From a virus: a DNA stretch of 20,093 bases. Position 1 is the first letter of the stretch. Each line of letters starts with the position of its first letter. The notes below the pieces were generated by a model, which was not told the DNA's origin, did no database searches, and worked only from the letters and a program-made list of their open reading frames with translations. A program made the position numbers and the translations under genes. Of the stretch, positions 7,094 to 15,009 are shown piece after piece. Location: positions 1 through 20,093 of the IMG/VR virus record IMGVR_UViG_3300031963_001170. One strand, given 5' to 3'.

Positions 7094-8097
7094 TTATTCC
7101 TTGTGCAGGTGCCTCGTCACGGTTTCCCAATATGAGGCCAAAATATCTGTTGACTGATTATGCTGGTCGCCTGATGGTTGAAAATGCAGCGGAACATTAT
7201 ATTGATAAACACCGTGTCACAATTGTAATACTTAAAGAGCATGATGAAAAATACATGGCTCGCAAAAAATTAGAAGAGGCATTTGGTGGTAAAGTAGACA
7301 TTGTTGTTTTGGACAAATTAACAAGAGGCCCAGCTGATACCGTTTATCAAGCTATCAAAAGAGGTCGTGTAAATCCATTATCACAACTATTAATCAAAGA
7401 TTGTGATGGATTTTATAAGACACACGAACAAGATGGGAATGTAATTTATATTGCCAAACTATCAAAGCACCCACGCATACGAACTGCCGGTGCTAAAAGT
7501 TATACTCTTACAAATGACCAAGGAATTATCAACTCTGTTGTTGAAAAGAAAGTTGTAAGCGACCATTTCTGTGTTGGTGGTTATCAGTTTGAAACAGCAC
7601 AAAGTTTTGTTGATGCATTTGACAAACTATCAACAACAGGCGAAATCTTTGTATCTAATATTGTAGATTATATGATTTCACAGAACACAATATTCTTTGA
7701 AAGTGAGGTAGAAAACTTTATTGATGTTGGCACCGCAGAAGATTGGTTTGACTTCAACAACAAGCCAACTTATTTCTGTGATATTGATGGCACTATTATT
7801 AAATCTAAATGGGATTATTACACAGAAACAGAACCATTATGGGATAATGTGGCAGCTTTATTGAGTAAAAAGAAATCTGGTTGTAAGATTATTTTTACTA
7901 CATCACGCTTAGAAAAACATCGTAAGTTGACAAGAAGCATTTTAGATGAACTTGGTTTTGATGATTGTGAATTAATTATGGGTGTTCATCATACGAAGCG
8001 CATTTTGATAAACGATTATGCCAACTCTAATCCATATCCTACAGCCGTTGCAGTCAATATCAAACGAGATAGTGAAGATTTAGGAGATATGATTTGA
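7084..8097 (+). CDS. Bifunctional sugar-phosphate nucleotidyltransferase-HAD phosphatase
   Basis: 337 residues, overlapping the kinase gene by 10 nt. Residues 1-220 form a nucleotidyltransferase: IIPCAGASSRF at 4-14 (a loop related to GxGxRF), PKYLL at 19-23, RGPADT at 81-86 and KDCDGF at 105-110, where the DxD-type acid pair would bind metal. The FIDVGTAEDWF segment at 212-222 is typical of the C-terminal end of this fold. Residues 228-337 form a HAD domain: DIDGT at 233-237 (nucleophile Asp233), FTTSR as motif II, and ILINDYANSNPYP near the end in place of motifs III/IV. The fusion suggests activation of a sugar phosphate coupled to removal of another phosphate, as in heptose pathways, though the order of reactions is inferred. 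Confidence 0.8.
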   Translation: MEVIIPCAGASSRFPNMRPKYLLTDYAGRLMVENAAEHYIDKHRVTIVILKEHDEKYMARKKLEEAFGGKVDIVVLDKLTRGPADTVYQAIKRGRVNPLSQLLIKDCDGFYKTHEQDGNVIYIAKLSKHPRIRTAGAKSYTLTNDQGIINSVVEKKVVSDHFCVGGYQFETAQSFVDAFDKLSTTGEIFVSNIVDYMISQNTIFFESEVENFIDVGTAEDWFDFNNKPTYFCDIDGTIIKSKWDYYTETEPLWDNVAALLSKKKSGCKIIFTTSRLEKHRKLTRSILDELGFDDCELIMGVHHTKRILINDYANSNPYPTAVAVNIKRDSEDLGDMI

Positions 8098-9104
8098 ATA
8101 TCTTCATTACTGGTGCTGCAGGCGGCATTGGTTCTACGCTTGCACTCAAGTTGAAACAGATTGGTCATAAAGTAATTGCATATGACAATTTAAACAATGG
8201 TTACGAAGAAAACCTAAAAGAAAACGGTGAGTTCTTCTGTCAATTTATTCGTGGCGATATAAGAACAGATTATCGTTTCATAGCCAATTACTTTGATTAC
8301 CATGAAATAGATGTTGTTATTCATCTTGCAGCCATTACTTCTTTGCCACAATGCGAAACTGACCCACACACTTGTATTGATGTAAATGTTGGAGGCACCG
8401 CAAATATTCTTAACGCAGCTCGCCGTAAAGGTGTTCATGTCATTGTTGCTAGCACTTCAGCTATTTACGAAAACAATGACCCAAAAGAAGCACCGTTTAA
8501 AGAAAGTATAGATGTGATACCAAGATTGTTTTATCCATTATCAAAGAAACTCATGGAAGAAACAATACAATCATTCATACGAAACTATGATATGAATATT
8601 ACCACTTTGCGATTCTTTAATGTATTTGGTCCACGCCAAGACATTCATCGCAAATCACCGCCTCTAATGAATTACATTGTTCGTCAGGTAAAAAGAAAAG
8701 AACCAATTACACTTTATTCATCTGGCAACCACCCACGAGATTATATTCATGTAGATGATGTGGTGTCAATGATTGAGAAAGTGTTGCCAAGAACTGACAG
8801 GCAAATTTTTAATGTTTGCACTGGCACATTGACTTCTGTGAGTGACATTGTAGTGTATGCAAAAAAGGCTTTTGGTGCATTTGATTATAAGTTTGACCCA
8901 CCTGCTAAATATTGGTCAGGATACGATGAACTTTATGGTGGTGCCAAACCAATACAAGATTTTGTAATTGAAAACGAAGTCAAAAAGTTTTCATTGGGTT
9001 GCACAAAGAAGGCTGAAGAATTATTGAATTGGAAACCAAACAAGGACATTGAATCGTTAATGATTGAATCAATGAAACAAAATTATGAGCTTTATTCCGG
9101 ATAA
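8094..9104 (+). CDS. NAD-dependent nucleotide-sugar epimerase/dehydratase
   Basis: 336 residues from a TTG start. TTG 8094-8096 overlaps the previous TGA (TTGA) and has TAGGAG about 7 nt upstream, and the Rossmann strand begins at once (NIFITGAAGGIGS), so no later start is credible. The dinucleotide loop is G7-x-x-G10-x-x-G13. VVIHLAAITS at 74-83, STSAIYE at 120-126 and YPLSKK at 147-152 give the Ser/Thr and Tyr147-xxx-Lys151 active site of UDP-galactose-4-epimerase-like enzymes. NVFGPRQ and a GNHPRDYIHVDD segment match the sugar-nucleotide region of this family. Thr in place of Asp in the catalytic triad region points more to an epimerase than to a 4,6-dehydratase. It works with the upstream nucleotidyltransferase to finish the cassette's sugar. 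Confidence 0.85.
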   Translation: MNIFITGAAGGIGSTLALKLKQIGHKVIAYDNLNNGYEENLKENGEFFCQFIRGDIRTDYRFIANYFDYHEIDVVIHLAAITSLPQCETDPHTCIDVNVGGTANILNAARRKGVHVIVASTSAIYENNDPKEAPFKESIDVIPRLFYPLSKKLMEETIQSFIRNYDMNITTLRFFNVFGPRQDIHRKSPPLMNYIVRQVKRKEPITLYSSGNHPRDYIHVDDVVSMIEKVLPRTDRQIFNVCTGTLTSVSDIVVYAKKAFGAFDYKFDPPAKYWSGYDELYGGAKPIQDFVIENEVKKFSLGCTKKAEELLNWKPNKDIESLMIESMKQNYELYSG

Positions 9105-9783
9105 AAATCTATTCATTGTAACATCGGCCTTACACGCTAACATTGGTGTTGTTAATGAACAAGATAGGCTGTTACAAACAATTAAAACCCTAGAGAATCT
9201 TAAAGAAAAAGTACCTGATGCAATGGTTGTTTTGGTTGATGGTTCGCCGCACAATATAAGTGAAGATGTAAAAAAGAAGATTGGTGAACACTGCCAAGCA
9301 CTTTGGTTTAACCAACATCCAGATGTGTATGCAATGGCTTCATCTGGCCGCAAAAGTGAAGCTGAAATTATTATGTTGTTTGCTACTCTTGTTCATTTAA
9401 AACAAAGCAAATCAATACATGAAATAAAACGAATATTTAAATACTCTGCACGAACCATATTAGAAGATGATTTTGATATCAAAGAATATGATAATCTGTA
9501 TGGCAAATATGTTTTCAAAAAAGCTATACCATCTTGGATGTCACCTGAAAGAAAAACAAACATTACTGACCATCTTTATATTACAAGATTTTATTCTTTG
9601 TGCCCATCATTACTAGATAATTATTTACTGACATTACCACCAATTTTAAACAATGTCATTCAGCATGGCATTGACACAGAACACTCACATTACTTGTGCC
9701 TAGATAAAAGATATGTTGTTGAATTTGATAGAACAAAATGTGCCGGTGTTGTAGCCGGCTCAGGTGAAACGGAGAGATATTAA
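9085..9783 (+). CDS. Unassigned glycan-cassette protein (232 aa), possibly glycosyltransferase-related
   Basis: The ATG at 9085 overlaps the preceding gene by 20 nt and has no clear ribosome-binding site, so coupling is likely. The protein starts with a hydrophobic strand, NLFIVTSALHANIG, then MVVLVDGSPH at about 47-56, a pattern like the first strands of a nucleotide-binding fold. At 112-127 is RIFKYSARTILEDDFD, which resembles the [KR]-x-S-[AG]-R-[YT] segment in some polysaccharide-biosynthesis transferases. DTEHSHYLCLDKRYV is near 197-211. I do not recognise a named family. Its position between an epimerase and a methyltransferase argues for a role in the same glycan pathway. Cytosolic; no signal peptide. 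Confidence 0.5.
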   Translation: MSFIPDKNLFIVTSALHANIGVVNEQDRLLQTIKTLENLKEKVPDAMVVLVDGSPHNISEDVKKKIGEHCQALWFNQHPDVYAMASSGRKSEAEIIMLFATLVHLKQSKSIHEIKRIFKYSARTILEDDFDIKEYDNLYGKYVFKKAIPSWMSPERKTNITDHLYITRFYSLCPSLLDNYLLTLPPILNNVIQHGIDTEHSHYLCLDKRYVVEFDRTKCAGVVAGSGETERY

Positions 9784-10463
9784 TGAATCTTTATGACTAT
9801 TGGGTGAATAATACAGGTAAGAAAATTACAAAATGGACCCATTATTTTTGGGTGTATGAAAAACATTTTGCATCGTTGCGTGATAAAGAATTTAAGATGC
9901 TAGAGATTGGTGTTCTCAATGGTGGTTCATTAGAAATGTGGCGTGAATATTTTCCAAAAGCCACAATCGTTGGTATTGATATTACACCGTCATGCAAAGA
10001 ACATGAGCAAGCAGATAAAAATATTCATGTTCGTATTGGTGACCAAACAGACGAAAAGTTTCTACAAGAATTGGTTGATGAATTTGGTGCCTTTGATTTA
10101 ATTTTAGATGATGGTTCACACCAAGTTGCTCATGTCAATAAAACATTTCAATTTTTATTTCCTAAACTAGCAGACAATGGCATTTACTTTATTGAAGATA
10201 CTCACGCTGCATATTGGGATTCTCATGGCGGTAGTATTGAAGCAAAAGAATCTATCAACAATGTCGCCAAAGACCTCATAGATTCAATCAATGCAGACCA
10301 TGCCAGAGGTCAGAAAACACCAGATTATTTTACACAGAACATCAAGTGTATGTCGGTCTACGATTCTATTCTAGTTTTTGACAAAGGAAATGTAGGCCGC
10401 AAGGCACCAGAAGAATATGGTGGCCCTAAATCCGATGAAGTTTTAGTTATTAGAACTCACTAA
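9783..10463 (+). CDS. SAM-dependent sugar O-methyltransferase-like protein
   Basis: 226 residues with GGAGAG 6 nt before the ATG, whose first base overlaps the previous TAA. The N-terminus has THYFWVYEKHF at 19-29, then MLEIGVLNGGSLEMWREYFP at 39-58, the SAM-binding motif I (E-x-G-x-x-x-G-G), and IVGIDI at 62-67 with Asp66 for the ribose. LILDDGSH at 106-113 and YFIEDTH near 155 supply acidic/His residues like the metal site of MycE-type macrolide-sugar methyltransferases and the related cephalosporin-hydroxylase-like group. I infer that it methylates a hydroxyl on a sugar made or attached by this cassette. It is the last gene before the late promoter at 10467, so it probably ends the cassette transcript unless readthrough occurs. 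Confidence 0.75.
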   Translation: MNLYDYWVNNTGKKITKWTHYFWVYEKHFASLRDKEFKMLEIGVLNGGSLEMWREYFPKATIVGIDITPSCKEHEQADKNIHVRIGDQTDEKFLQELVDEFGAFDLILDDGSHQVAHVNKTFQFLFPKLADNGIYFIEDTHAAYWDSHGGSIEAKESINNVAKDLIDSINADHARGQKTPDYFTQNIKCMSVYDSILVFDKGNVGRKAPEEYGGPKSDEVLVIRTH

Positions 10464-10466
10464 TCG

Positions 10467-10474
10467 TATAAATA
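10467..10474 (+). promoter_or_regulatory. T4-type late promoter box (perfect TATAAATA)
   Basis: TATAAATACC lies 4 nt after the methyltransferase stop, in the 46-nt gap before the ATG at 10510. It matches the T4 late consensus in all eight positions and leaves about 30 nt of leader containing GGGAG (10501-10505). It should drive the capsid-protein-like genes from 10510 on. Confidence 0.85.
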
Positions 10475-10509
10475 CCGTATCATTGTAACGCTGCAGAGGC
10501 GGGAGATAT

Positions 10510-13077
10510 ATGAAATTTAGCGAATTCCTACGGGAAGCGAAAGAAAAACACGCAGTTATGGCCTTTGGCCGGTTAAATCCACCGACCATTGGCCATGAAA
10601 AACTTGTCAATAAGGTACAAGAAATCGCCAAGAAGGTTGGTGGTTCTGCACACATTGTTGTTTCGCATACACAAGACGCAAAGAAAAATCCTCTTACTCC
10701 CGCACAAAAACTAAAGCACGCCAAGCGTGCCTTTCCTGGTGTTAATGTCACCGCATCTGACGAATCTGCACCAAATTTCCTAGCACAAGCCGCAAAGTTA
10801 CACAAACAAGGTGTAACACATTTTCACATGGTTGGCGGTTCAGACCGTGCCGAAGAGTATCATAAACTTTTACACAAATACAATGGCGTAAAAGGCCCAC
10901 ACGGTTCATATAACTTTAAACATATTGAAGTCCATTCAGCCGGCGAAAGGGACCCTGATGCTGAAGGTGTTGAAGGTATGTCAGCATCTAAAATGCGTGA
11001 ACACGCTGCAAATGGTAACTTCAAAGAGTTTCGTAAAGGTGTGCCATCAGCAATGTCTGATGCTCATGCAAAAGAAATGTATGGTCATGTTCGCAAAGGC
11101 ATGGGTATCAAAGAAGATATTGACCAAGAATTCCAAGAATTGCTTATAGAAGGTGTGCATGATAAAGCCATTTTCAAAGCTGTGTTTCTTGCTGGCGGTC
11201 CAGGTTCTGGTAAAGATTATGTGCTTGACAACACTCTTTCAGGTCATGGTCTTACAGAAATTAATTCCGATAAAGCGTTAGAGTTTCTAATGGACAAAGA
11301 AGGCCTTGATAAAACAATGCCTGAGTCCGAAAAAGAAGTAAGAGATTTTGTTCGTAGTCGTGCAAAGAATATGACCGAATTAAAGCAACGCCTCGCACTT
11401 ACTGGTCGTAATGGTCTTATTATCAATGGCACAGGCGATGATTACGATAAAATTAAACGAATCAAAGAGCGGCTAGAAGAAATTGGCTACGACACTTCTA
11501 TGATTATGGTGAATACAGCCGATGAAGTTTCTGCTGCACGAAATGTTGAAAGAGGTCAAAGAGGTGGTCGCACAGTACCAGAAGATGTTCGCCGTCAAAA
11601 ATGGGAATCGGTACAAAATGCAAGGCCAGAATTAGCAAAGATGTTTGGTGACCGTTATGTTGAATTTGATAACTCTGAAGATTTAAGAAATGCGTCACCT
11701 GATGTTGTGAAAGCTAAAAAAGATGAAATGCTAAATCTGTATAAAGGTGTTCAACAGTTCGTAGCAGAGCCACCAAAATCAGAAGCAGCATCGTTATGGG
11801 TTGCACATCAAATAGATTTGTCAGATAAATTGCCTGTACCAAAAGAAGGTGCAGAAATGCCTCCACATCCAAGTTCACAGGCATCTGAAGAAGCTCGTAA
11901 GATGGGTTTACAATACTACGGCTTTGGCCGCTACGGAAAGAATGGTAAAGTAATGTATCGGTCAATACACGACAAATTGGTTGAAGTTCAAAGAGAAGAA
12001 TCTAAACAATTGAACACTTCTTCAACCGAAAAACCATTAAACAAAAAAGATTCTGATTTTGATAAAATATTTAAAGAAGAAGCTTCTGTTGATGAAGAGT
12101 TTGAAGAAGTGTTTGCTGAAGATTTACGCCAATGGTTTGACCCAAAACATCCAAAAGGCGGATGGAAAAGAATTAATGCAAAAGGTGAAGCAATTGGTCC
12201 ATGTGCTCGTGAACCAGGCGAAGCAAAACCAAAATGTATGTCAAATGAAAAACGAGCTAAGTTAAGTAAAAAAGAAAGAGCTGCAGCAGTATCAGCCAAA
12301 CGCCGGCATGATCCAAATCCTGAGCGCAAAGGCCCACCAATTAATGTTTCTAATTTTGGCAAAGGTAAAATATCAGAATCATATTCATTATCTGATTCAA
12401 GTGCTATGAATCTATTGTTACTTGGCACTAAAGTTGATGAGCATGATTACGATAACTTTGAGGAAGAAAAGAAAGAAATTAAATTACTTAAAGATAAAAC
12501 CGGCAAAGTAAGAACATTCATGCTTCGTAGAGCAGCTGCAAAGGAAGCACATACGATTAATGGTACAGTCATGCCATATAAAAATGGCTATGTTATTAAA
12601 TTAAATGAGGAGAATGACAATGTTAAAATTCATCAAAAATCTATTCAAAACTTCCGAGCCACATCCAATGGAAGCGGTCACACAGGCCTCGCTGAGCAAG
12701 CCAGTAGACCTATCACCGAAGGATACGCCGAGCTCACCAGCGCCAACGAATACGCCAAAGACGAAGGCATCCAACTCCAAGCCGGCAGCCAAGCCGACAA
12801 GTCAACCAAAATCACGCTCGCAAAAATCCGGCAACGGCAAAAAGAAAAAGTAAAAGAGTCAATTGATAAAGGCATTGAACCAGGTTTGTCTATGAGTCAA
12901 AGTGGCGAAAATCTAACTCGCAAAGGATTAAAAACAAAACAAAATGTAAAACCTTTTGAAGAAGCAATTGGTGCCGGCGGTGAAGATGCTACATCAATGA
13001 GTGATTTTAATGATAATGTATTGAAACAAAAAGGTATCAACATTAAAACATTTAAAGCAAAAAGGCCAATAGGATGA
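10510..13077 (+). CDS. Multidomain nucleotidyltransferase/P-loop kinase phage protein with capsid-targeting-like N-terminus
   Basis: 855 residues. Residues 1-10 (MKFSEFLREA) resemble a T4 capsid-targeting peptide. Residues 14-195 are a cytidylyltransferase-type fold: PTIGHE at 25-30 (HxGH variant), MVGGSD at 107-112 and GMSASKMR at 156-163 (in the place of ISSTxxR). Residues 218-415 are a P-loop kinase-like domain with GGPGSGKD at 229-236 and NGTGDD at 306-311. A linker follows, then a QYYGFGRYGKNGK module (469-481), a Cys-containing basic module (GGWKRINAKGE, GPCAREPGE, PKCMS; 550-578) and a conserved tail with GLSMSQSGENL and FKAKRPIG. I know the last modules from many T4-like phages but not their function. 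Residues about 717-777 are encoded by an unusually G+C-rich patch with a second open frame. The enzyme substrates are unknown; NMN- or glycerol-phosphate-type substrates are only family possibilities. Confidence 0.75.
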   Translation: MKFSEFLREAKEKHAVMAFGRLNPPTIGHEKLVNKVQEIAKKVGGSAHIVVSHTQDAKKNPLTPAQKLKHAKRAFPGVNVTASDESAPNFLAQAAKLHKQGVTHFHMVGGSDRAEEYHKLLHKYNGVKGPHGSYNFKHIEVHSAGERDPDAEGVEGMSASKMREHAANGNFKEFRKGVPSAMSDAHAKEMYGHVRKGMGIKEDIDQEFQELLIEGVHDKAIFKAVFLAGGPGSGKDYVLDNTLSGHGLTEINSDKALEFLMDKEGLDKTMPESEKEVRDFVRSRAKNMTELKQRLALTGRNGLIINGTGDDYDKIKRIKERLEEIGYDTSMIMVNTADEVSAARNVERGQRGGRTVPEDVRRQKWESVQNARPELAKMFGDRYVEFDNSEDLRNASPDVVKAKKDEMLNLYKGVQQFVAEPPKSEAASLWVAHQIDLSDKLPVPKEGAEMPPHPSSQASEEARKMGLQYYGFGRYGKNGKVMYRSIHDKLVEVQREESKQLNTSSTEKPLNKKDSDFDKIFKEEASVDEEFEEVFAEDLRQWFDPKHPKGGWKRINAKGEAIGPCAREPGEAKPKCMSNEKRAKLSKKERAAAVSAKRRHDPNPERKGPPINVSNFGKGKISESYSLSDSSAMNLLLLGTKVDEHDYDNFEEEKKEIKLLKDKTGKVRTFMLRRAAAKEAHTINGTVMPYKNGYVIKLNEENDNVKIHQKSIQNFRATSNGSGHTGLAEQASRPITEGYAELTSANEYAKDEGIQLQAGSQADKSTKITLAKIRQRQKEKVKESIDKGIEPGLSMSQSGENLTRKGLKTKQNVKPFEEAIGAGGEDATSMSDFNDNVLKQKGINIKTFKAKRPIG
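12620..12853 (+). CDS. Nested out-of-frame ORF, 77 residues, Pro/Ser/Lys-rich (possible overprinted gene)
   Basis: This frame lies wholly inside the 855-residue gene, shifted by +2. ATG 12620 has GAGGAG at 12607-12612 with a 7-nt spacer, an ideal ribosome-binding site. The peptide begins with an amphipathic MLKFIKNLFK helix, continues with a Pro/Ser/Thr/Lys-rich middle and ends SGNGKKKK. It would be a small basic, disordered protein, perhaps nucleic-acid binding. It coincides with a patch of 56% G+C (101 of 180 bases at 12661-12840), where stops are rarer in any frame, so an open frame here is weaker evidence than usual. Two further ATGs (12605, 12614) are in frame. Confidence 0.4.
   Translation: MLKFIKNLFKTSEPHPMEAVTQASLSKPVDLSPKDTPSSPAPTNTPKTKASNSKPAAKPTSQPKSRSQKSGNGKKKK
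12661..12840. other. G+C-rich island (56%) inside an AT-rich gene
   Basis: By hand count, 101 of 180 bases are G or C, against 20 of 60 just after (12841-12900) and 19 of 60 shortly before (12541-12600). In the main frame the third positions shift to C; in the nested frame they shift to G or C. The edges coincide closely with the nested 77-codon ORF. This suggests either a recently acquired segment or codon choice constrained by two reading frames. Confidence 0.8.
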
Positions 13078-13568
13078 AATCATTTAAATCTTATATCACA
13101 GAAGAACAACCAAAAGATTATCCTGGTGAAAAAGGTCATATGTGGCATCCAACAGGTAAAACTGCTACACATACAGCAACAGGCAAAAAGACCTACGAAT
13201 ATGCTGAAGTGGATAACGAAGGTAAAAGAACCGGTGCTCGTCACTACAAGGACATCCAAGGTAAGCACATGGGTGAAGAAGTAGAACTTGATGAAGTGGC
13301 CGCATGGCAACGCAAAGAAGGTAAAAATCCTGAAGGTGGTTTAAATCGTAAAGGTATTGAATCATATCGCCGTGAAAATCCAGGTTCAAAACTTTCTATG
13401 GCAGTTACTACAAAACCTAGTAAATTAAAACCTGGTTCAAAGGCAGCCAATCGCCGTAAATCATTCTGCGCTCGTATGGGTGGAATGAAAAAGCGTTTAA
13501 CATCAGCAAAAACTGCCAATGATCCAGATAGCCGCATCAACAAAGCACTAAGAAAGTGGAACTGCTAA
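13074..13568 (+). CDS. Small Cys-ended conserved phage protein with capsid-targeting-like N-terminus
   Basis: 164 residues; ATG 13074 overlaps the previous TGA (ATGA). Residues 1-11 (MKSFKSYITEE) have Ile8-x-Glu10, the same spacing as the T4 internal-protein propeptide. Residues 68-75 (GEEVELDE) echo the EEVEQIDE repeat of the genes at 15010 and 15878. The C-terminal part (about 77-164) contains WQRKEGKNPEGGLN, a basic stretch and FCARMGGMKKRL, and ends RINKALRKWNC. I recall this as a common module of T4-like phage proteins (possibly DUF6321) without known function. Cys132 and the terminal Cys164 could bind metal or form a disulfide. The protein is very basic, which would suit packaging with DNA. 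Confidence 0.7.
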   Translation: MKSFKSYITEEQPKDYPGEKGHMWHPTGKTATHTATGKKTYEYAEVDNEGKRTGARHYKDIQGKHMGEEVELDEVAAWQRKEGKNPEGGLNRKGIESYRRENPGSKLSMAVTTKPSKLKPGSKAANRRKSFCARMGGMKKRLTSAKTANDPDSRINKALRKWNC

Positions 13569-13574
13569 TATAAT

Positions 13575-14990
13575 ATGACTCAATTTACGACACAAACAAA
13601 TCAGTTTTTAAATACCAATAGGCACATCTATGAGGTCATGTATTTGGCCAATGGTGCCAATGGTGATATTGTGTCAACTGAAAATAGATTACCTGTGGAT
13701 GCTGCATTTTCTGGCCCTACTGGTGATGCTTTTGGGCGTTTGCGTGTTGCAGAACCATTTACACTTGGCGACTACAAACATCTTTATGGAATTGATCCAA
13801 ATTTTATAGATTTTACTGCAAATGGCGGTTCAGTTGTGTTTACAGGAAATACTGCTTCTGCCACATTATCAACAAACAATAGCACATCATCTGTATCGGT
13901 ACACCAAAGTAAATTTTATCACAGTTATCAACCAGGCAAATCACAAGTTATTCTTTCTTCTGTTGTGTTTGGGTACGCACAACAAAATGTGACAAAGAGA
14001 ACTGGATACTTTGATGACCGTGATGGAATTTATTTTGAGCAAGTTGGTTCAAACACTTCAAACAATACAGATAACGGAACATTAAATTTTGTAATTCGTT
14101 CTTTTGTAAATGGAACACCAGAAGAAACAGATGTTGGTTCTTATAAGCGTAGAGTGCCACAATCACAATGGAACCGTGACCCTTGTGACGGTACAGGCCC
14201 ATCAGGTTTCAACATTGATACTTCAAAAACACAATTAATTTACATTGACTTTCAATGGCTAGGTGTTGGCCGTGTTCGTGTTGGTTTTGTCCATGATGGT
14301 GAGTTTATTATAGCACACGAATACTATAATTCAAATGTATTGGATACAGTTTATCTTTCAAATCCAAACTTACCAGTTCGTTGTGAAATAAGAAATACTG
14401 GAACAACTTCTGGCGGTTCTATGGGTCAAATTTGTGCTACTGTTATTTCAGAAGGTGGTTACAATGAATCTGGTCTTGATTGGGGAATTGTTAACAATGC
14501 AAGAACAACTCAATCACCAGCCGCAACAGAATTGCCTCTTGTTGCATTAAGATTAAAGAACACATTTAAAACTTATCCAAACCGATTGAGTGTGAAATTA
14601 GATACACTCTCAATGTATGCAGAAACAAACAGTATTATTTTTAAGATTGTAAAATTACCTAATACTGGAGATTTAGCAAACAGTACCGGTCCAATTGTTT
14701 GGATTTCAGCCGATCCAGATAGTGGTTGTGAATATAGTGTTAATGCTGATACTTACACATCCGCAAACGCAGAAATTCTTCTTGCCGGATTTGTTCCTGC
14801 GGGTGCTTCACAAAACGCACTATCACCAGTAAATACTGGAGGCATTTCTGAAGCAAAAAAGAATTTTATTACGCAAAATTATGATTCATCAAATTCAGAA
14901 GTATATGTAGTAGTGGTAAGAACAATTACAACAGCCGCTCAAGCAGTTGCAACGGTTGCTGCTGCCTTACAATGGCGAGAAATTTATTAA
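13575..14990 (+). CDS. Virion structural protein, probable tail/fibre-associated
   Basis: 471 residues rich in Ser, Thr, Asn, Gly and beta strands, without Cys clusters or enzymatic motifs. After an N-terminal helix and an LPVDAAFSG segment comes DAFGRLRVAEPFTL (about 51-64); G-R-L-R-V-[SA]-x-P-F is a pattern I know from large structural proteins of T4-like marine phages. Further conserved-looking segments are YQPGKSQVILSS (119-130), KRTGYFDDRDGI (about 143-154), WLGVGRVRVGFVHDGE (about 229-244) and LPVRCEIRNTG near 273. The start has only a weak ribosome-binding site and follows the previous stop by 6 nt. A role as a virion surface or fibre-type protein is inferred. It sits downstream of the glycan cassette and would be a candidate acceptor, which is speculation. 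Confidence 0.7.
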   Translation: MTQFTTQTNQFLNTNRHIYEVMYLANGANGDIVSTENRLPVDAAFSGPTGDAFGRLRVAEPFTLGDYKHLYGIDPNFIDFTANGGSVVFTGNTASATLSTNNSTSSVSVHQSKFYHSYQPGKSQVILSSVVFGYAQQNVTKRTGYFDDRDGIYFEQVGSNTSNNTDNGTLNFVIRSFVNGTPEETDVGSYKRRVPQSQWNRDPCDGTGPSGFNIDTSKTQLIYIDFQWLGVGRVRVGFVHDGEFIIAHEYYNSNVLDTVYLSNPNLPVRCEIRNTGTTSGGSMGQICATVISEGGYNESGLDWGIVNNARTTQSPAATELPLVALRLKNTFKTYPNRLSVKLDTLSMYAETNSIIFKIVKLPNTGDLANSTGPIVWISADPDSGCEYSVNADTYTSANAEILLAGFVPAGASQNALSPVNTGGISEAKKNFITQNYDSSNSEVYVVVVRTITTAAQAVATVAAALQWREIY

Positions 14991-15009
14991 AAAAACTTAG
15001 GAGAAAACT

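Noticed and set aside
12601-12875. Open antisense frames across the G+C-rich island
   Set aside because: They arise because G+C-rich DNA has few stops. None has a convincing ribosome-binding site or a recognisable product, and all supported genes are on the + strand.
13569-13574. TATAAT directly before the ATG at 13575
   Set aside because: Too close to the start codon to act as a -10 box for this gene, and no -35 element is seen; probably chance in AT-rich DNA.
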